NCBI GenBank assembly: GCA_963826795.1
Contig: CAWGYT010000004.1
Coordinates: 372,001 to 436,000 of the forward strand
DNA: 64,000 bases
Origin: CAWGYT01 sp963826795
GTDB lineage: Bacteria > Planctomycetota > Planctomycetia > Pirellulales > Pirellulaceae
Direction of reading: 5' to 3'
Of the stretch, positions 29,802 through 39,701 are shown in pieces. How positions within the stretch are numbered: the first letter of the stretch is position 1; each line of letters begins with the position of its first letter. The notes beneath the pieces were generated by a model. The model was not told the origin of the DNA. It was given only the letters and a program-made list of their open reading frames with translations, and made no database searches. The translations under genes were made by a program, and so were the position numbers.

Positions 29802-31481
29802 ATGAAGTTCGATATTCCGACACGACGGCGATTCACAAGATCGGTTGGGCCGATGAGCACTGAGCAATCCGCGAAGGCACCGATGCAAACGGAAGTCACC
29901 GATCAGCGGGAGCTTCGGCGCAAGTCACTTCAGCGGCTGCGCGAGGCGCAGAGCGTTTGGGCAAAGGTCCCGCTGAAGGGTCGCCTGAAAATCATCAAGT
30001 CCGTCCGACATGGCTTGGCCGCTCGCGCGGCGTCCTTTGTCGAGTCGATTCGTCTGTCCCATCGCCGCAACGCGGCCGAAACATTGGCGGCGGAGCTCAT
30101 TCCGTTAGCCGATGCGTGTCGCTTTCTAGAACTGGAAGCAAGCCGGATTCTTCAACGCGAGCGGCCCAGTCGTCGCCGGCGCCCGACCTGGCTCCGCGGG
30201 GTCGACCTCCAGTTGCACCGCGAACCGCTGGGCGTCGTCTTGATTCTGGGCGCGTCGAATTACCCCTTGTTCTTGCCGGGGGTTCAGACCCTGCAGGCCT
30301 TGGTGGCGGGCAATGGCGTGCTGCTGAAACCAGGTCGGGGTGCCACCGCACCGACTCTCGCCTTGGTTCGCTTGCTGGTAGAGTCGGGCCTGGATCCTGC
30401 CCTCGTCCAAGTCCTGCCCGAAGATCCGCACGAGGCTCAGCAAATGATCGAGCTGGGCGTCGACAAAGTCGTGCTCACGGGCTCCGCGGAGTCGGGCCGA
30501 GCCGTTCAACGTCAGCTGGCCGAAACCCTGACGCCGTCGACGATGGAGTTGTCCGGCTGTGATGCCGTCTTCGTGCTCGAGTCGGCCGACCTGTCCCGGG
30601 TCGCGAAGTCGCTTGCCTTCGGTCTGAATTTCAACAGCAGCGCGACGTGCATCGCGCCCCGGCGGGTGTTCGTTCCCGCGGAGTTCGCGGAAGAGTTAGC
30701 CGACCGCCTGCGAACCGAACTCAAGTCATCCGATTGGGTTCCCGATTACGATCAGTTGACCGACCCCGCCTGGTGCCGCGCGGCGGAATTGGTCGCCGAT
30801 TCGCTCAGCGATGACGTGCACTGCCTGGTCGGCGGTGTGACGGATGTGAATCTTTCCTTATCACCCACGCTGTTAGGCCCGACGGTGATTTGGAACGCCG
30901 ATCCGACTTCTCCCCTCCTGCGGAGCGACCTGTTCGCACCGGTCCTTTCGTTGATTCCCGTCGCCACGCTCGATGCCGCCTTACGCCTGAACCAGCTCTG
31001 CCCTTACGCCTTGGGGGCCACGATCTTCGGCGAGGAAGCGGCGGCACAAGACGCAGCCCGGCGGGTCGATGCGGGTTGTGTCGTCATCAACGATATCCTG
31101 GTACCCACGGCGGATCCGCGGCTTCCTTTCGGAGGCCGGAAGCGAAGCGGCTTCGGGTCGACGCGCGGGGCCGAGGGGTTGCGCGAAATGACACGCGTGA
31201 AGGCAATTGCGACACGACGCGGTCGCTGGCTGCCCCACCTGGATCCGCCGTCGCCGTACGACGCGGACTTGTTGCGCGGGTTCATGCAGCTGTCGCACCT
31301 CGCCACCTGGCGTCAACGGATCGGCGCGGTACGTCACATCCTGCAAGCGATTCGCGGCCAGCGCGCTGGCGCCGTCGCCAAACCGCACCACCTGATCAAC
31401 CATTCCGAAACAAAGGAGAGCCATCCTGAGAGCCGAATTCGCGTGATCGAACGAGCTCTGCGTTTGGCCCCTGATTTCTGA
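29802..31481 (+). CDS. Aldehyde dehydrogenase, carotenoid-aldehyde type (AldH)
   Basis: This is an NAD(P)-dependent aldehyde dehydrogenase of about 560 residues. The cofactor region GVVLILGASNYPLFLPG, the KVVLTGSAESGRAV helix, the general base in MELSGCDAVFV and the catalytic cysteine in FNSSATCIAPRR are present, and the C-terminal LPFGGRKRSGFGSTRG fits the family. Between two CrtN/CrtP-type oxidases its substrate is most likely a terminal carotenoid aldehyde that it oxidises to the acid, as AldH does in staphyloxanthin-type pathways. The start is uncertain (29802 or 29853). A C-terminal extension of about 80 residues is longer than in typical enzymes. Confidence 0.85.
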   Translation: MKFDIPTRRRFTRSVGPMSTEQSAKAPMQTEVTDQRELRRKSLQRLREAQSVWAKVPLKGRLKIIKSVRHGLAARAASFVESIRLSHRRNAAETLAAELIPLADACRFLELEASRILQRERPSRRRRPTWLRGVDLQLHREPLGVVLILGASNYPLFLPGVQTLQALVAGNGVLLKPGRGATAPTLALVRLLVESGLDPALVQVLPEDPHEAQQMIELGVDKVVLTGSAESGRAVQRQLAETLTPSTMELSGCDAVFVLESADLSRVAKSLAFGLNFNSSATCIAPRRVFVPAEFAEELADRLRTELKSSDWVPDYDQLTDPAWCRAAELVADSLSDDVHCLVGGVTDVNLSLSPTLLGPTVIWNADPTSPLLRSDLFAPVLSLIPVATLDAALRLNQLCPYALGATIFGEEAAAQDAARRVDAGCVVINDILVPTADPRLPFGGRKRSGFGSTRGAEGLREMTRVKAIATRRGRWLPHLDPPSPYDADLLRGFMQLSHLATWRQRIGAVRHILQAIRGQRAGAVAKPHHLINHSETKESHPESRIRVIERALRLAPDF

Positions 31482-31507
31482 CATCCCGTGTGAGGAGAGA
31501 TGCTTCG

Positions 31508-33058
31508 ATGTCGAGTCACAACCGAGTCGCCGTGATTGGTAGCGGGCTGGGCGGATTGGCCGCCGCCTGCACTTTGGCCGCCCGAGGCTATGCGGTCACC
31601 GTCCTGGAGCGAAGCGATTGGCTGGGCGGTAAGGCCGCGGTCCTGAACCAGGACGGGTTTCGCTTTGACATGGGCCCCACGATCCTCACCCTGCCATCGG
31701 TCTTGCGACGCGTTTTTTCCGAGGCCAACCAGAAGCTGGAGGATTATCTGGAGCTGGTCGAGTTGGACCCCCAGTGGCGATGCTTCTTCGAGGACGGTTC
31801 ACAATTGGATTTGGTCTCCGACACCACTCGGATGAAAGCCCAGCTCGCCGAGTTCTCGCCTGACCCGCGTTTGCCCGATGGCTATGGGCGTTTCATGAGC
31901 ATCTCCGAGCGATTGCACCACGTCTCGAACCGGTTCTTTTTTTGGAAGAGCGTCGGGTCGCTGGCGGATACATTCGACCCGGGTAACACGTTTTCCATGA
32001 GCGTCCTGTCGGATGTCCTCAGCCTGCGGCTCGGGCGGACGGTTGCGGGCATGGTTCGCAGCTGCATTCCGGACGAGCGGGTCGCGCAGATGGTGGACCA
32101 TTTCACGCAATACGTCGGCTCGTCACCAGACGCCTCGCCCGCCGTCTTGTGTGGGATCGCCCACATGCAGACCAGCGAAGGGATCTGGTATCCCGTCGGC
32201 GGCACGCGTGCGATTCCCGAGTCGCTCGTGCGGCTGGGACGCGAGCTGGGGATTCAGTATCGAACGGGCGCCGACGTATCGCGGGTGGTGGTCGAAAGCG
32301 GCGAAGTGCGGGCCGTGGAACTCAAGTCGGGCGAGCAACTGCCGGTCCAAGGCGTGGTCTCGAACTCCGACTCGGTACGGACGCACCGCGAACTCCTCAA
32401 TGGCAAGCCGGCGTCGGCGTTCTTGAATCGTCGCAAGTACGAGCCGGCGTGCTCGGGCGTTGTGCTTTACCTGGGGCTGAAGCGTCGATATGACGAACTG
32501 CTGCACCACAATTTCGTCTTCTCGCGGGATCCTCACGAAGAGTTCGACTACATCTACGGTCGAGGTGAGCCCGCGCCTGACCCGACTTGCTACGTGTGCG
32601 CGCCCGCAGTGACGGACGCGGCCGTCGCCCCGCCTGGCGGCGAGGCCCTTTACATCCTGGTCCACACGCCTTATTTGCGTCCGCACCATGACTGGCGGCA
32701 AATGCTGCCCGGATACCGCGCCACGATTTTGAACAAGCTGAAACAGACCGCGGGACTCGCGGACCTGGAGGACAACATCGTCACCGAGTCATACTTGACG
32801 CCGGCTGACATCGATCGCCGCTACCATGTCCTCAACGGCGCGATCTACGGCTTGGCCAGTCACGGACGATTCTTGGGCGGATTCAAGCCGGCCAATCGCA
32901 GCCCCGATGTCCGCGGGTTGTACCTGGCCGGCGGTGCCGCCCACCCGGGCCCCGGGATGCCGATGGTCCTGATGTCCGGCTGGATCGCCGCCGACGCGCT
33001 GGACGCCGATCACGCAAGGCAGCGTCCCTCGCCCGAGTCGATCCCCGATGCCGCGTGA
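31508..33058 (+). CDS. CrtP-like carotenoid oxidase/desaturase
   Basis: This is a 516-residue phytoene-desaturase-family enzyme. ATG 31508 follows GAGGAGA. The FAD site is VAVIGSGLGGLAAACTLA, then LGGKAAVLNQDGFRFDMGP and the C-terminal GLYLAGGAAHPGPGMPMVLMSG. Together with the upstream CrtN-like gene and AldH it fits the oxygenase that converts the terminal methyl of a C30 carotene to the aldehyde. Assignment of the two paralogs to desaturation versus oxygenation rests on gene order and on the FRFDMGPTILTLP pattern, not on proof. Confidence 0.87.
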   Translation: MSSHNRVAVIGSGLGGLAAACTLAARGYAVTVLERSDWLGGKAAVLNQDGFRFDMGPTILTLPSVLRRVFSEANQKLEDYLELVELDPQWRCFFEDGSQLDLVSDTTRMKAQLAEFSPDPRLPDGYGRFMSISERLHHVSNRFFFWKSVGSLADTFDPGNTFSMSVLSDVLSLRLGRTVAGMVRSCIPDERVAQMVDHFTQYVGSSPDASPAVLCGIAHMQTSEGIWYPVGGTRAIPESLVRLGRELGIQYRTGADVSRVVVESGEVRAVELKSGEQLPVQGVVSNSDSVRTHRELLNGKPASAFLNRRKYEPACSGVVLYLGLKRRYDELLHHNFVFSRDPHEEFDYIYGRGEPAPDPTCYVCAPAVTDAAVAPPGGEALYILVHTPYLRPHHDWRQMLPGYRATILNKLKQTAGLADLEDNIVTESYLTPADIDRRYHVLNGAIYGLASHGRFLGGFKPANRSPDVRGLYLAGGAAHPGPGMPMVLMSGWIAADALDADHARQRPSPESIPDAA

Positions 33059-33160
33059 GTTGTCAAGAGGCGGAGTCGCGCTGCCTCGGATGCATCCCCG
33101 CGACGATTTCGGCCGCGAGTGGCTTGCCGGCACAAGCAGCTTTCCCAACGAGACTCGAGC

Positions 33161-34001
33161 ATGGCCAAGACAACTCCCGCGACCGGCGGAACGGGATCTT
33201 CGAAGCGCGACGAAATGCCGCGGATCTCGCCCTTCTTGGCACGCGGGTTTCGCTGGTACTTGCCGCGCTATCTCCGTCGACATTTCAGCGCGGTCCGACT
33301 GGCCCTCGGCACCGCACCGAAATTGCGCGAGTCTCAAGCGGTAATCTGTTTTGCCAATCACCCCGGCTGGTGGGATCCGTTGATCGCGATGTTGCTCAAT
33401 CAGCGGCTGTTCCAGGGCCAAACGTTTTACGCTCCCATCGATCAACGGGCGCTCGAAGCTTATCCGGTCTTCGCGAAACTTGGCTATTACGGCATCGATC
33501 TCGCCTCCCTGGACGGTGCGCGGCACTTTCTGCGGCTGACGCGACGATTACTTGCACAGCACACGACCGCGCTTTGGCTGACTCCGGGCGGCCAGTTTTC
33601 GGACGTCCGGCAACGAACCGCATTTCGCCCGGGGTTGAGTCACTTGGCGGCCACCGTACCGGACATTTCACTGGTTCCGATGGCCATCGAGTACACCTTC
33701 TGGCAGGAACGGACGCCCGAGGCGCTGATCGAGTTTGGTCCGCTGATGGAAACGGTCGGGCCGCGTCGAACCAAAGATCAATGGCAGTCCGAACTCGAAG
33801 ACCAGCTGGCGCGCGACCCAAGCGTCGCTTGCGGCCAAATCAATCGCCCGCGCGTACGACCAGTTCGAGATCTTGATTGATGGCTCCGCCGGCGTCGGCG
33901 GCCCGTACGAACTTGCGCGTCGAGCTGGCGCGAGGTTGCGTCGACGAGCGTTTCAGCCACGGCATCAGGCCGCCGTCACTCGGAGCTTGAGCAATGATTG
34001 A
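33161..34001 (+). CDS. PlsC-like acyltransferase of the carotenoid operon (frameshifted)
   Basis: This is a lysophospholipid-acyltransferase-like protein of about 280 residues. It has the catalytic H-x4-D in FANHPGWWDPL, the second block FYAPIDQRALEAYPVF and the third TPGGQFSD. In C30 carotenoid pathways a comparable enzyme (CrtO) acylates the glucosyl carotenoid. The frame shifts at the GCGCGCG run, 33809-33815. Restoring one GC continues as LARATQASLAAKSIARAYDQ and ends at 34001, eight bases inside the next gene, which is the overlap expected for an operon. Without the correction the protein would stop at 33880. Confidence 0.8.
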
Positions 34002-35140
34002 TCTGGCCACCTGGCTCGCGCTGATCATGGCAAGCTGCTCGGCCGCCCATTTTTTGTTGAATGCGCGTCTGTTTCACCGTGCGCCTCGACCGGTGGAGAC
34101 GGCTGTCGAACCCGTCGCGCAATTCCCTTCCGTCTCCGTACTGATTCCGGCCCGCGACGAGGAAGCGGGGCTGGCCGAGACAATTCGCTGCGTGCTCGCC
34201 AGCGAGGGATGCGGGTTCGAGCTGGTCGTGCTGGACGATCACAGCCAAGACCAGACGGCCGCGATCGTTCGACGTTTCGCCGCCGAAGACGACCGGGTCC
34301 GACTGGCCGTGGGGAAACCGCTTCCGTCGGGATGGTGCGGCAAACAGTTTGCCTGTTTCCAGTTGGCGCAGCAGGCACGCGGCGATCTGCTGCTGTTTCT
34401 GGATGCGGACGTACGTCTTGCGCCGGATGCCATTCGGCGGATGGTCGCGCTGCGGCAGACACACAACGTCGCCTTGCTGAGTGGATTCCCGACGCAGGTC
34501 GTGGGAACGTTGGCCGAGGCCTTATTGATTCCGTTAATGCATTTGGTCCTGCTGACCTACCTGCCGTTCCGCCGAATGCGTGCGACCTGTCGGCCTTCCA
34601 CGTCGGCCGGCTGCGGCCAAATGTTCCTCGCCACGCGAGCGGCCTATGAGCGAGCGGGGGGGCATGCGGCCATCCGCAATTCGATGCACGACGGCCTGAC
34701 GTTGCCACGGGCGTTTCGTCAAGCGGGGTTAACCACCGACGTCTTCGATGCGTCCGACCTGGCTCGCTGTCGCATGTACCAAGGTTGGCGGCAAACGCAA
34801 AAGGGAGTGCTCAAGAAACGCGCACGAGGGAATCGCCCAGCCACGGTTGATCGTGCCCTTCACCGTGCTTTTGCTGGGAGCCTTTGTGGCCCCAAGCGTG
34901 CTGGCCGTCCTCCAGCTGGCCGGGTACGGCTCGATCCTGCCTTGGGCCTTGCTGTCCCTGGCGATTTCTTTCGTACCTCGAATCGTGATGGCGGCTCGTT
35001 TCGATCACAGCTGGCTCGCAACCGCCCTGTTTCCCGTGTCGATCTTGCTCTTCGTCGCGTTACAATGGGTGGCCTTCGTGCGGCAGCAGCGCGGCACACA
35101 ACCGGAGTGGCGTGGTCGCTCCTATTCGCATTCACCTTGA
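33994..35140 (+). CDS. Family 2-type glycosyltransferase (CrtQ-like, frameshifted)
   Basis: This is a membrane-bound GT-A glycosyltransferase. It has an N-terminal helix, SVSVLIPARDEEAGL, LVVLDDHSQDQTAA and the DxD-like LFLDADVRL, then GWCGKQFAC and three C-terminal helices. It probably glucosylates the carotenoid acid made upstream. After GWRQTQKGVLK the frame changes. Dropping one A from the AAA at 34816-34818 continues as KNAHEGIAQPRLIVPFTVLL and restores the C-terminal helices (LLLGAFVAPSVLAVLQL), stopping at 35140. This overlaps the possible GTG 35112 start of the next gene. Confidence 0.83.
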
Positions 35141-35171
35141 ACCGATCTCCCGAACCAGGACTGCAGCCGAA

Positions 35172-36083
35172 GTGTCAAACGTCCTCGAGCCGCTGTTGAC
35201 CGTTCGCTCCGCATGCAAATCCTACGGGAAACTGCGGGCCCTGAATGGCGCGTCGCTGGACCTGTTTCCAGGCGAGCTACTGGGTCTGTTGGGGCCCAAC
35301 GGGGCAGGCAAAACGACCTTGATTAGCTGTCTGGCAGGTCGCGCCAAATTGGATTCCGGATCCATCGTGTTCGACCCTCGGATCGGCCGTCGCGAATTGC
35401 TGGGTGTCGTCCCGCAAAGCCTCGCCATTTACTCCGATTTGACGGCCTCTCAAAACCTGCGCGTTTTCGGACGACTTCACGGCTTGCGCCGCGCCGAATT
35501 GAACGAGCGGGTCGACGAGGCGTTGCGTTGGTCGAACCTTGCTGATCGCCGCGATCGGCTGGCCAAGACGTTTTCCGGGGGAATGCAACGTCGTCTGAAT
35601 ATCGCCTGCAGCGTGATGCATCATCCCCGCATCGTCTTGTTGGACGAGCCAACGGTCGGCGTGGATCCGCAGAGTCGCGAACGCATCTACGAGATGCTGA
35701 ACGATTTGCGCGGCTCGGGAACCGCGATCCTGCTGACAACGCATCAGCTCGACGAAGCTCAATCACGCTGCGACCGAATCGCGATCGTCGACCAAGGCCA
35801 AGTTGTCAAGACGGGAACATTCGCGGAACTGGTGCGTGACACGATCGGACCCAACCAGCAGCTGAGCGTGCGATACCACTCGGTACCGCATGCGGTGCCG
35901 CCTCCCTTGGCTCTGGTGGGTGGAACCACTGCTTCCTGCACGGTCACCGACGCCGTGCGTGAACTGCCTCGAATGCTCCAGTCGATCCGCGCAACGGGCG
36001 ATTCGATCGAGCACATCAGGTTGCAAAGCCCCACACTCCAACAGGTGTTTCTGCACCTGACGGGCAAGGAGTTGCGAGAATGA
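35172..36083 (+). CDS. ABC transporter ATP-binding protein
   Basis: This is an ABC-2-type ATPase of about 304 residues (GTG 35172; GTG 35112 is also possible). Walker A is GPNGAGKTT, the Q-loop VVPQSLAIY, the signature TFSGGMQRRLN, Walker B IVLLDEPTVGVD and the H-loop LLTTHQLDE. A C-terminal domain of about 90 residues follows, as in DrrA/CcmA-like exporters. It is coupled to the permease by an ATGA overlap. Its position inside the carotenoid operon suggests export or membrane placement of the finished lipid-like pigment. Confidence 0.9.
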   Translation: MSNVLEPLLTVRSACKSYGKLRALNGASLDLFPGELLGLLGPNGAGKTTLISCLAGRAKLDSGSIVFDPRIGRRELLGVVPQSLAIYSDLTASQNLRVFGRLHGLRRAELNERVDEALRWSNLADRRDRLAKTFSGGMQRRLNIACSVMHHPRIVLLDEPTVGVDPQSRERIYEMLNDLRGSGTAILLTTHQLDEAQSRCDRIAIVDQGQVVKTGTFAELVRDTIGPNQQLSVRYHSVPHAVPPPLALVGGTTASCTVTDAVRELPRMLQSIRATGDSIEHIRLQSPTLQQVFLHLTGKELRE

Positions 36084-37291
36084 TCGGCACGATTCTGCAG
36101 ATTTCGTTGCTGCGGCTGTGGAACAACAAGCAAGAGCTGCTGTTGATCTTCGTGGTGCCGATTCTGTTTTTCAGTATTTTCGCGCTGATCTTCAGCCGGG
36201 GAGTGGGCCGCGACACGACCTGCTTGAAGGTCGCCGTGGTCGACGAGGATCAGTCCCAACTGACGCAATCCGTCGTCGACGAGCTCGTGCGCGCAGGAGT
36301 CGCTCGAGCTAAAAACGGGCTTCGTCTTCGCCACGGAACAGACGGTGGAAGCGTTGAGTCGCGACATTATCCGCGATCACAAGGTCGATCTGGTAATTCA
36401 TTTTCCGCGCGGATTGGCTACGAGTGTGCGCCGCAATGCGCCCTGGCCGTTGGGTTGTTGGCCGAAGGCAGCAACCCCGTGGCTCGACAACTGATCGGGG
36501 CTCTGTTATCGCGCGCGATGTCCGTCAATGTGGCCAAGATTGCGGGACCTCGGGGTAACCAGAGGCCGCCCGAACCGGCCGCTTCGGAATCGATGCTCGC
36601 GGCCCGCACGACTCCCGTATCCGACGCGGTCCCAGCCCGCGAAGCGTTTCGATTCGCGGAGAGCGACGTCTTCGCGGACACGAAAACCAACCCGCAGATC
36701 GCGATGTACGCCGCCGGAATCGCGGTGATGTTCTTGCTGTTTTCCGCCAGTGGCGCGGGCGGCAGCCTGCTCGAGGAACACGAGGCAGGCACTCTCGATC
36801 GCCTGTTGTCCAGCCAATTGACCGTCACGCAACTGCTGGCTGGCAAATGGCTCTTCATCGTGCTCATGGGGTGCGTCCAAATCACGATTATGTTCAGCTG
36901 GGCACAACTGGTTTTCGGCGTCGACTTGTTCGGCCACCTGCCCGGTTTCTGCCTGATGACGATCGCTACGGCCAGCGCCACGGCCAGCTTGGCCCTCTGC
37001 CTGGCCGTCGTTTGCCAATCGCGCAGCCAATTGAATGGCGTCTCCGTTGTGTTGATCCTGTCCATGTCGGCGCTCGGCGGCAGCATGGTGCCGCGGTTCC
37101 TGATGAGTGAGAGCATGCAGCGAATCGGAAAGCTGACGTTCAACGCCTGGGCGCTGGATGGATATCAAAAGGTCTTCTGGTACGAACTGCCGTTGTCCGC
37201 ACTGCGTTTGGAACTGGCCATCTTGTTTTCGATCGCCGCTTACCTGGCGATTGTGGCACGGGTATTTTCCGACCGCTGGGAAATGCGTTGA
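36080..37291 (+). CDS. ABC-2 type transporter permease (contains two compensating frameshifts)
   Basis: This inner-membrane permease has one N-terminal helix (FVVPILFFSIFALIF), a large periplasmic loop and five to six C-terminal helices (AVMFLLFSASGAGGSLLEE, WLFIVLMGC, SVVLILSMSALGG). Within the loop, the frame between 36311 and about 36452 reads poorly (RLRHGTDGGS). In the next frame it reads as KTGFVFATEQTVEALSRDI...DLVIHFPRG, the usual YhgE/ABC-2 loop. One extra A at the 36311-36315 run and one missing G at the 36452-36454 run explain both changes. It is the partner of the preceding ATPase. Confidence 0.85.
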   Translation: MIGTILQISLLRLWNNKQELLLIFVVPILFFSIFALIFSRGVGRDTTCLKVAVVDEDQSQLTQSVVDELVRAGVARAKNGLRLRHGTDGGSVESRHYPRSQGRSGNSFSARIGYECAPQCALAVGLLAEGSNPVARQLIGALLSRAMSVNVAKIAGPRGNQRPPEPAASESMLAARTTPVSDAVPAREAFRFAESDVFADTKTNPQIAMYAAGIAVMFLLFSASGAGGSLLEEHEAGTLDRLLSSQLTVTQLLAGKWLFIVLMGCVQITIMFSWAQLVFGVDLFGHLPGFCLMTIATASATASLALCLAVVCQSRSQLNGVSVVLILSMSALGGSMVPRFLMSESMQRIGKLTFNAWALDGYQKVFWYELPLSALRLELAILFSIAAYLAIVARVFSDRWEMR

Positions 37292-37327
37292 TCGAAATTA
37301 CGAGGCCTGCGTCCCTGGAAAGCGTCG

Positions 37328-37984
37328 ATGTCGAACCGGAATGTGATCGTCTTGCTGCTCGCCCTGGCAGGCCTCGCCTGGTGGGGGACGCGTCGCGAAA
37401 CGTCCCCGCACGACGCGATCGCGCGAATCGCGCCGGCCTCGACCGCGCCCGCGGCTGCCGAGCCGATTCGCACCGAGCCGATTCGCACCGGGCCGATTCG
37501 CACCGGGCCGGATTTCGATTCGGCTGAATCGCGCCGTATCAAGTTGGACGGGCCGCAGCAGGTCGCCCGGTCTGCCGCGCCCTTGCAGGATCCCTCCTTG
37601 GACGAGATCGCAGCCGACCGGTGCCGGCTCGAGTTGACCATCGCGGGAGTTCGTCCGAGCCGAGGTGAACTTCGACTGGCGGTCTTTTCCAACGAGTCCA
37701 CTTTTCCGCTCCACGAGCGGGCGCTGCGCAGTTGGGTCGTCCCGGTCCCCGAGAGTTCGAGTGCCACGGCGGTGCTGGACGATATTCCCCGCGGCCAGTA
37801 CGCCGTGGCCGTCTTCCAGGACGAGAATTCCGATGGCGTGTTGAATCGAGGTCGGCTGGGTGTCCCGACGGAACGCTACGGTTTCTCTCGGAACGCCCGG
37901 GGCACGTTTGGACCGCCCACGTTCGACGCGGCCTCCGTGCAGCTGGATCGACCGCGGCACGAATTCTCGATCCAACTCAAGTAA
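37328..37984 (+). CDS. DUF2141 protein with N-terminal membrane anchor
   Basis: This is a 218-residue protein. A signal-anchor helix (VIVLLLALAGLAWWG) is followed by a low-complexity linker with PIRTEPIRTGPIRTGP, encoded by 15-base repeats, and then a DUF2141 domain with LELTIAGVRPSRGELRLAVF, PRGQYAVAVFQDEN and VPTERYGFSRNARGTF. DUF2141 proteins are secreted or periplasmic beta-sandwiches of unknown function that are often found beside carotenoid or C30 lipid genes. The gene lies 36 bases after the permease, so it probably shares the transcript. Confidence 0.85.
   Translation: MSNRNVIVLLLALAGLAWWGTRRETSPHDAIARIAPASTAPAAAEPIRTEPIRTGPIRTGPDFDSAESRRIKLDGPQQVARSAAPLQDPSLDEIAADRCRLELTIAGVRPSRGELRLAVFSNESTFPLHERALRSWVVPVPESSSATAVLDDIPRGQYAVAVFQDENSDGVLNRGRLGVPTERYGFSRNARGTFGPPTFDAASVQLDRPRHEFSIQLK
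37458..37512 (+). repeat. 15-bp in-frame tandem repeat in the DUF2141 gene
   Basis: GAGCCGATTCGCACC and the near-identical GGGCCGATTCGCACC occur in tandem three times with a partial fourth, encoding the PIRTxPIRT linker between the membrane anchor and the DUF2141 domain. Copy number is likely to vary between strains. Confidence 0.8.
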
Positions 37985-37996
37985 CGGAGTACTCGG

Positions 37997-39160
37997 ATGA
38001 ACCGGCACGGGATCAGCCAACTGCGCTGCCCGCACTGCAAACGAGAGCTGGTGCTGCACGTGTTTGCGGAAGAGCGAATCGAGGTCGACGAGGCCGCCTT
38101 GCGATGGCGTGCGCCGGAGGCCGATTTGGAGTCGGTGCGCACGGTGGTGCGGGAAGGCGTCCTGATTTGCCATGCCTGCTCCGTCTGGTATCCCGTCGCG
38201 TCGTACGTGCCCATCATGCTGGTTTTTCGCATGCCGTTTCACGACCGATTTCGCGAAAAGTACGCGCAGGAATTCGTGCGCCTGCCGTCGCTTGAAGCAC
38301 CTCGCTGGTCACCGGAACCGGGCGAGCTCAGCGTCCAGCAGACGTTCACGGAGGAATGGGAGACGGTCCGCGACAGCCACCTGACATTCAGCTATGACAA
38401 ACGCGACTTGCAGGAGTTACATCGGACCGTATGGCTGAAATGGGGCCCAACTCCACCCTCCGAAGTCAAACGGATCCTCAACGTCGGTTGCGGAGGGCAG
38501 GGCGGCGAGGCCGAGGCACTGTACGAAATCAGTCATGCGGAAACATTCGGGATCGATCTGACTCCCGAATTGCTGCACGCCGGCGAGGCCTTGCGCCACA
38601 AGCCGCTCTTGCACTTGGTCGTGGCGTCGGCTTTTCACATCCCATTCGCCGAAGCGTCGTTCGACCTGGTTTACAGCCAGGGTGTGTTGCACCATACGTA
38701 TTCCACGTCGAAAGCATTCGAAAGCTGCGCGAGTTATGTGCGGCCCGGTGGTGAGATCTGCATCTGGCTCTACGGCTTGGAAGATCATCTCGCCGGAAGC
38801 GGCGTGAGCGGCTGGGTGCAGCGACTGAAATATTATGGCGAAGAATACCTGGGACTACGTTATCTGCTCAGTCATCTTCCGACGCCCCTACGACGCGTTT
38901 GCGTCAAGGCGTGTGCCTTGCTGGCCCATCCCTGGTTCAAGGCCAAGAAACGGCACGGAGGCACGTGGACCCTGGCCAACACCGAGCACTCCGTTCGCGA
39001 CCGGCTCACCCCGCGCTATGCCCACAAACACAGCTTCAACGAAGTAATCGAATGGTTCGAACGGCTCGGCTTCTCCGTCAACGTCCATTCGCCAACCGCC
39101 TATCGCAAGCTGTTCAACCGCCCTCTCTGGGGCATCGGCATCAAAGGCAAACGCGTCTAA
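37997..39160 (+). CDS. SAM-dependent methyltransferase with N-terminal zinc ribbon
   Basis: This is a 387-residue class I methyltransferase. The N-terminus carries a Trm112-like zinc motif (CPHC...CHAC); the SAM site is RILNVGCGGQGGEAEAL, with motif II GIDLTPELLHAG, DLVYSQGVLHHTY and VRPGGEICIWLYG. GGAG lies eight bases upstream of ATG 37997. It ends the carotenoid operon and could methylate a carotenoid acid or sugar, but the fold is shared with many methyltransferases and the link is only by position. Confidence 0.85.
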   Translation: MNRHGISQLRCPHCKRELVLHVFAEERIEVDEAALRWRAPEADLESVRTVVREGVLICHACSVWYPVASYVPIMLVFRMPFHDRFREKYAQEFVRLPSLEAPRWSPEPGELSVQQTFTEEWETVRDSHLTFSYDKRDLQELHRTVWLKWGPTPPSEVKRILNVGCGGQGGEAEALYEISHAETFGIDLTPELLHAGEALRHKPLLHLVVASAFHIPFAEASFDLVYSQGVLHHTYSTSKAFESCASYVRPGGEICIWLYGLEDHLAGSGVSGWVQRLKYYGEEYLGLRYLLSHLPTPLRRVCVKACALLAHPWFKAKKRHGGTWTLANTEHSVRDRLTPRYAHKHSFNEVIEWFERLGFSVNVHSPTAYRKLFNRPLWGIGIKGKRV

Positions 39161-39326
39161 TGGGGTCCTTTTTCGACGCGCCCAGGACACGCCGTTCCAA
39201 AAGCGGCAAAATTCCAAGAGCGACAAAATTCAAGTTCCTGGGGAACGATCGTCGCCGTGCAAACGTCCAACGGCACGTCGCCGCGGTTAAAATGGCGGCA
39301 GGAACGATTGCCAGTCCGCTCCGGGC
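39161..39326 (+). other. Short intergenic segment
   Basis: No gene is evident here. GTTCCAAAAGCGGCAAAATTCC and similar short runs are present. The modular repeat element begins right after it. Confidence 0.4.
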
Positions 39327-39605
39327 CGGGCCCTCACCCGCCCGGGCCCTCACCCGCCCGGGCCCCGCGAGCGGGTCCCCGGCGACCTCTCCCGGCCTCG
39401 GGAGAGGTGACATACTCATGTCCCCTTTCCCCAACACAAGAGCCGCATGTGCGTCCTCCCCAACACAAGAGCCGCATGTCCGTCCTCCCCAACACAAGAG
39501 CCGCATGTCCCTTCTCCCCAACGCGGGAGCCGCATGTCCCTTCTCCCCAACGCGGGAGAAGGTGGCCGAAGGCCGGATGAGGGGGATGCCGGATGAGGGG
39601 GCCGC
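39327..39605. repeat. Modular repeat element with 29-bp tandem units, copy A
   Basis: A left module (two CCCTCACCCGCCCGGG-type units, then CGGGTCCCCGGCGACCTC and a CTCCCGGCCTCGGGAG hairpin) is followed by about four units of 29 bp built on CCCCAACACAAGAGCCGCATG, two diverged units, and a right module ending in GGTGGCCGAAGGCCGGATGAG. The left and right modules are also present, inverted, at 55036-55352 around a different set of tandem units. It does not encode a protein. Confidence 0.8.
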
Positions 39606-39701
39606 CGGATGAGGAGGCCGCCCGACAAGCGGCTGCATTTCCCCGACGGCTGCGCCCAATACCTGAACGACCTACAAACGCCGACTGACGAGGACGGAAG
39701 C

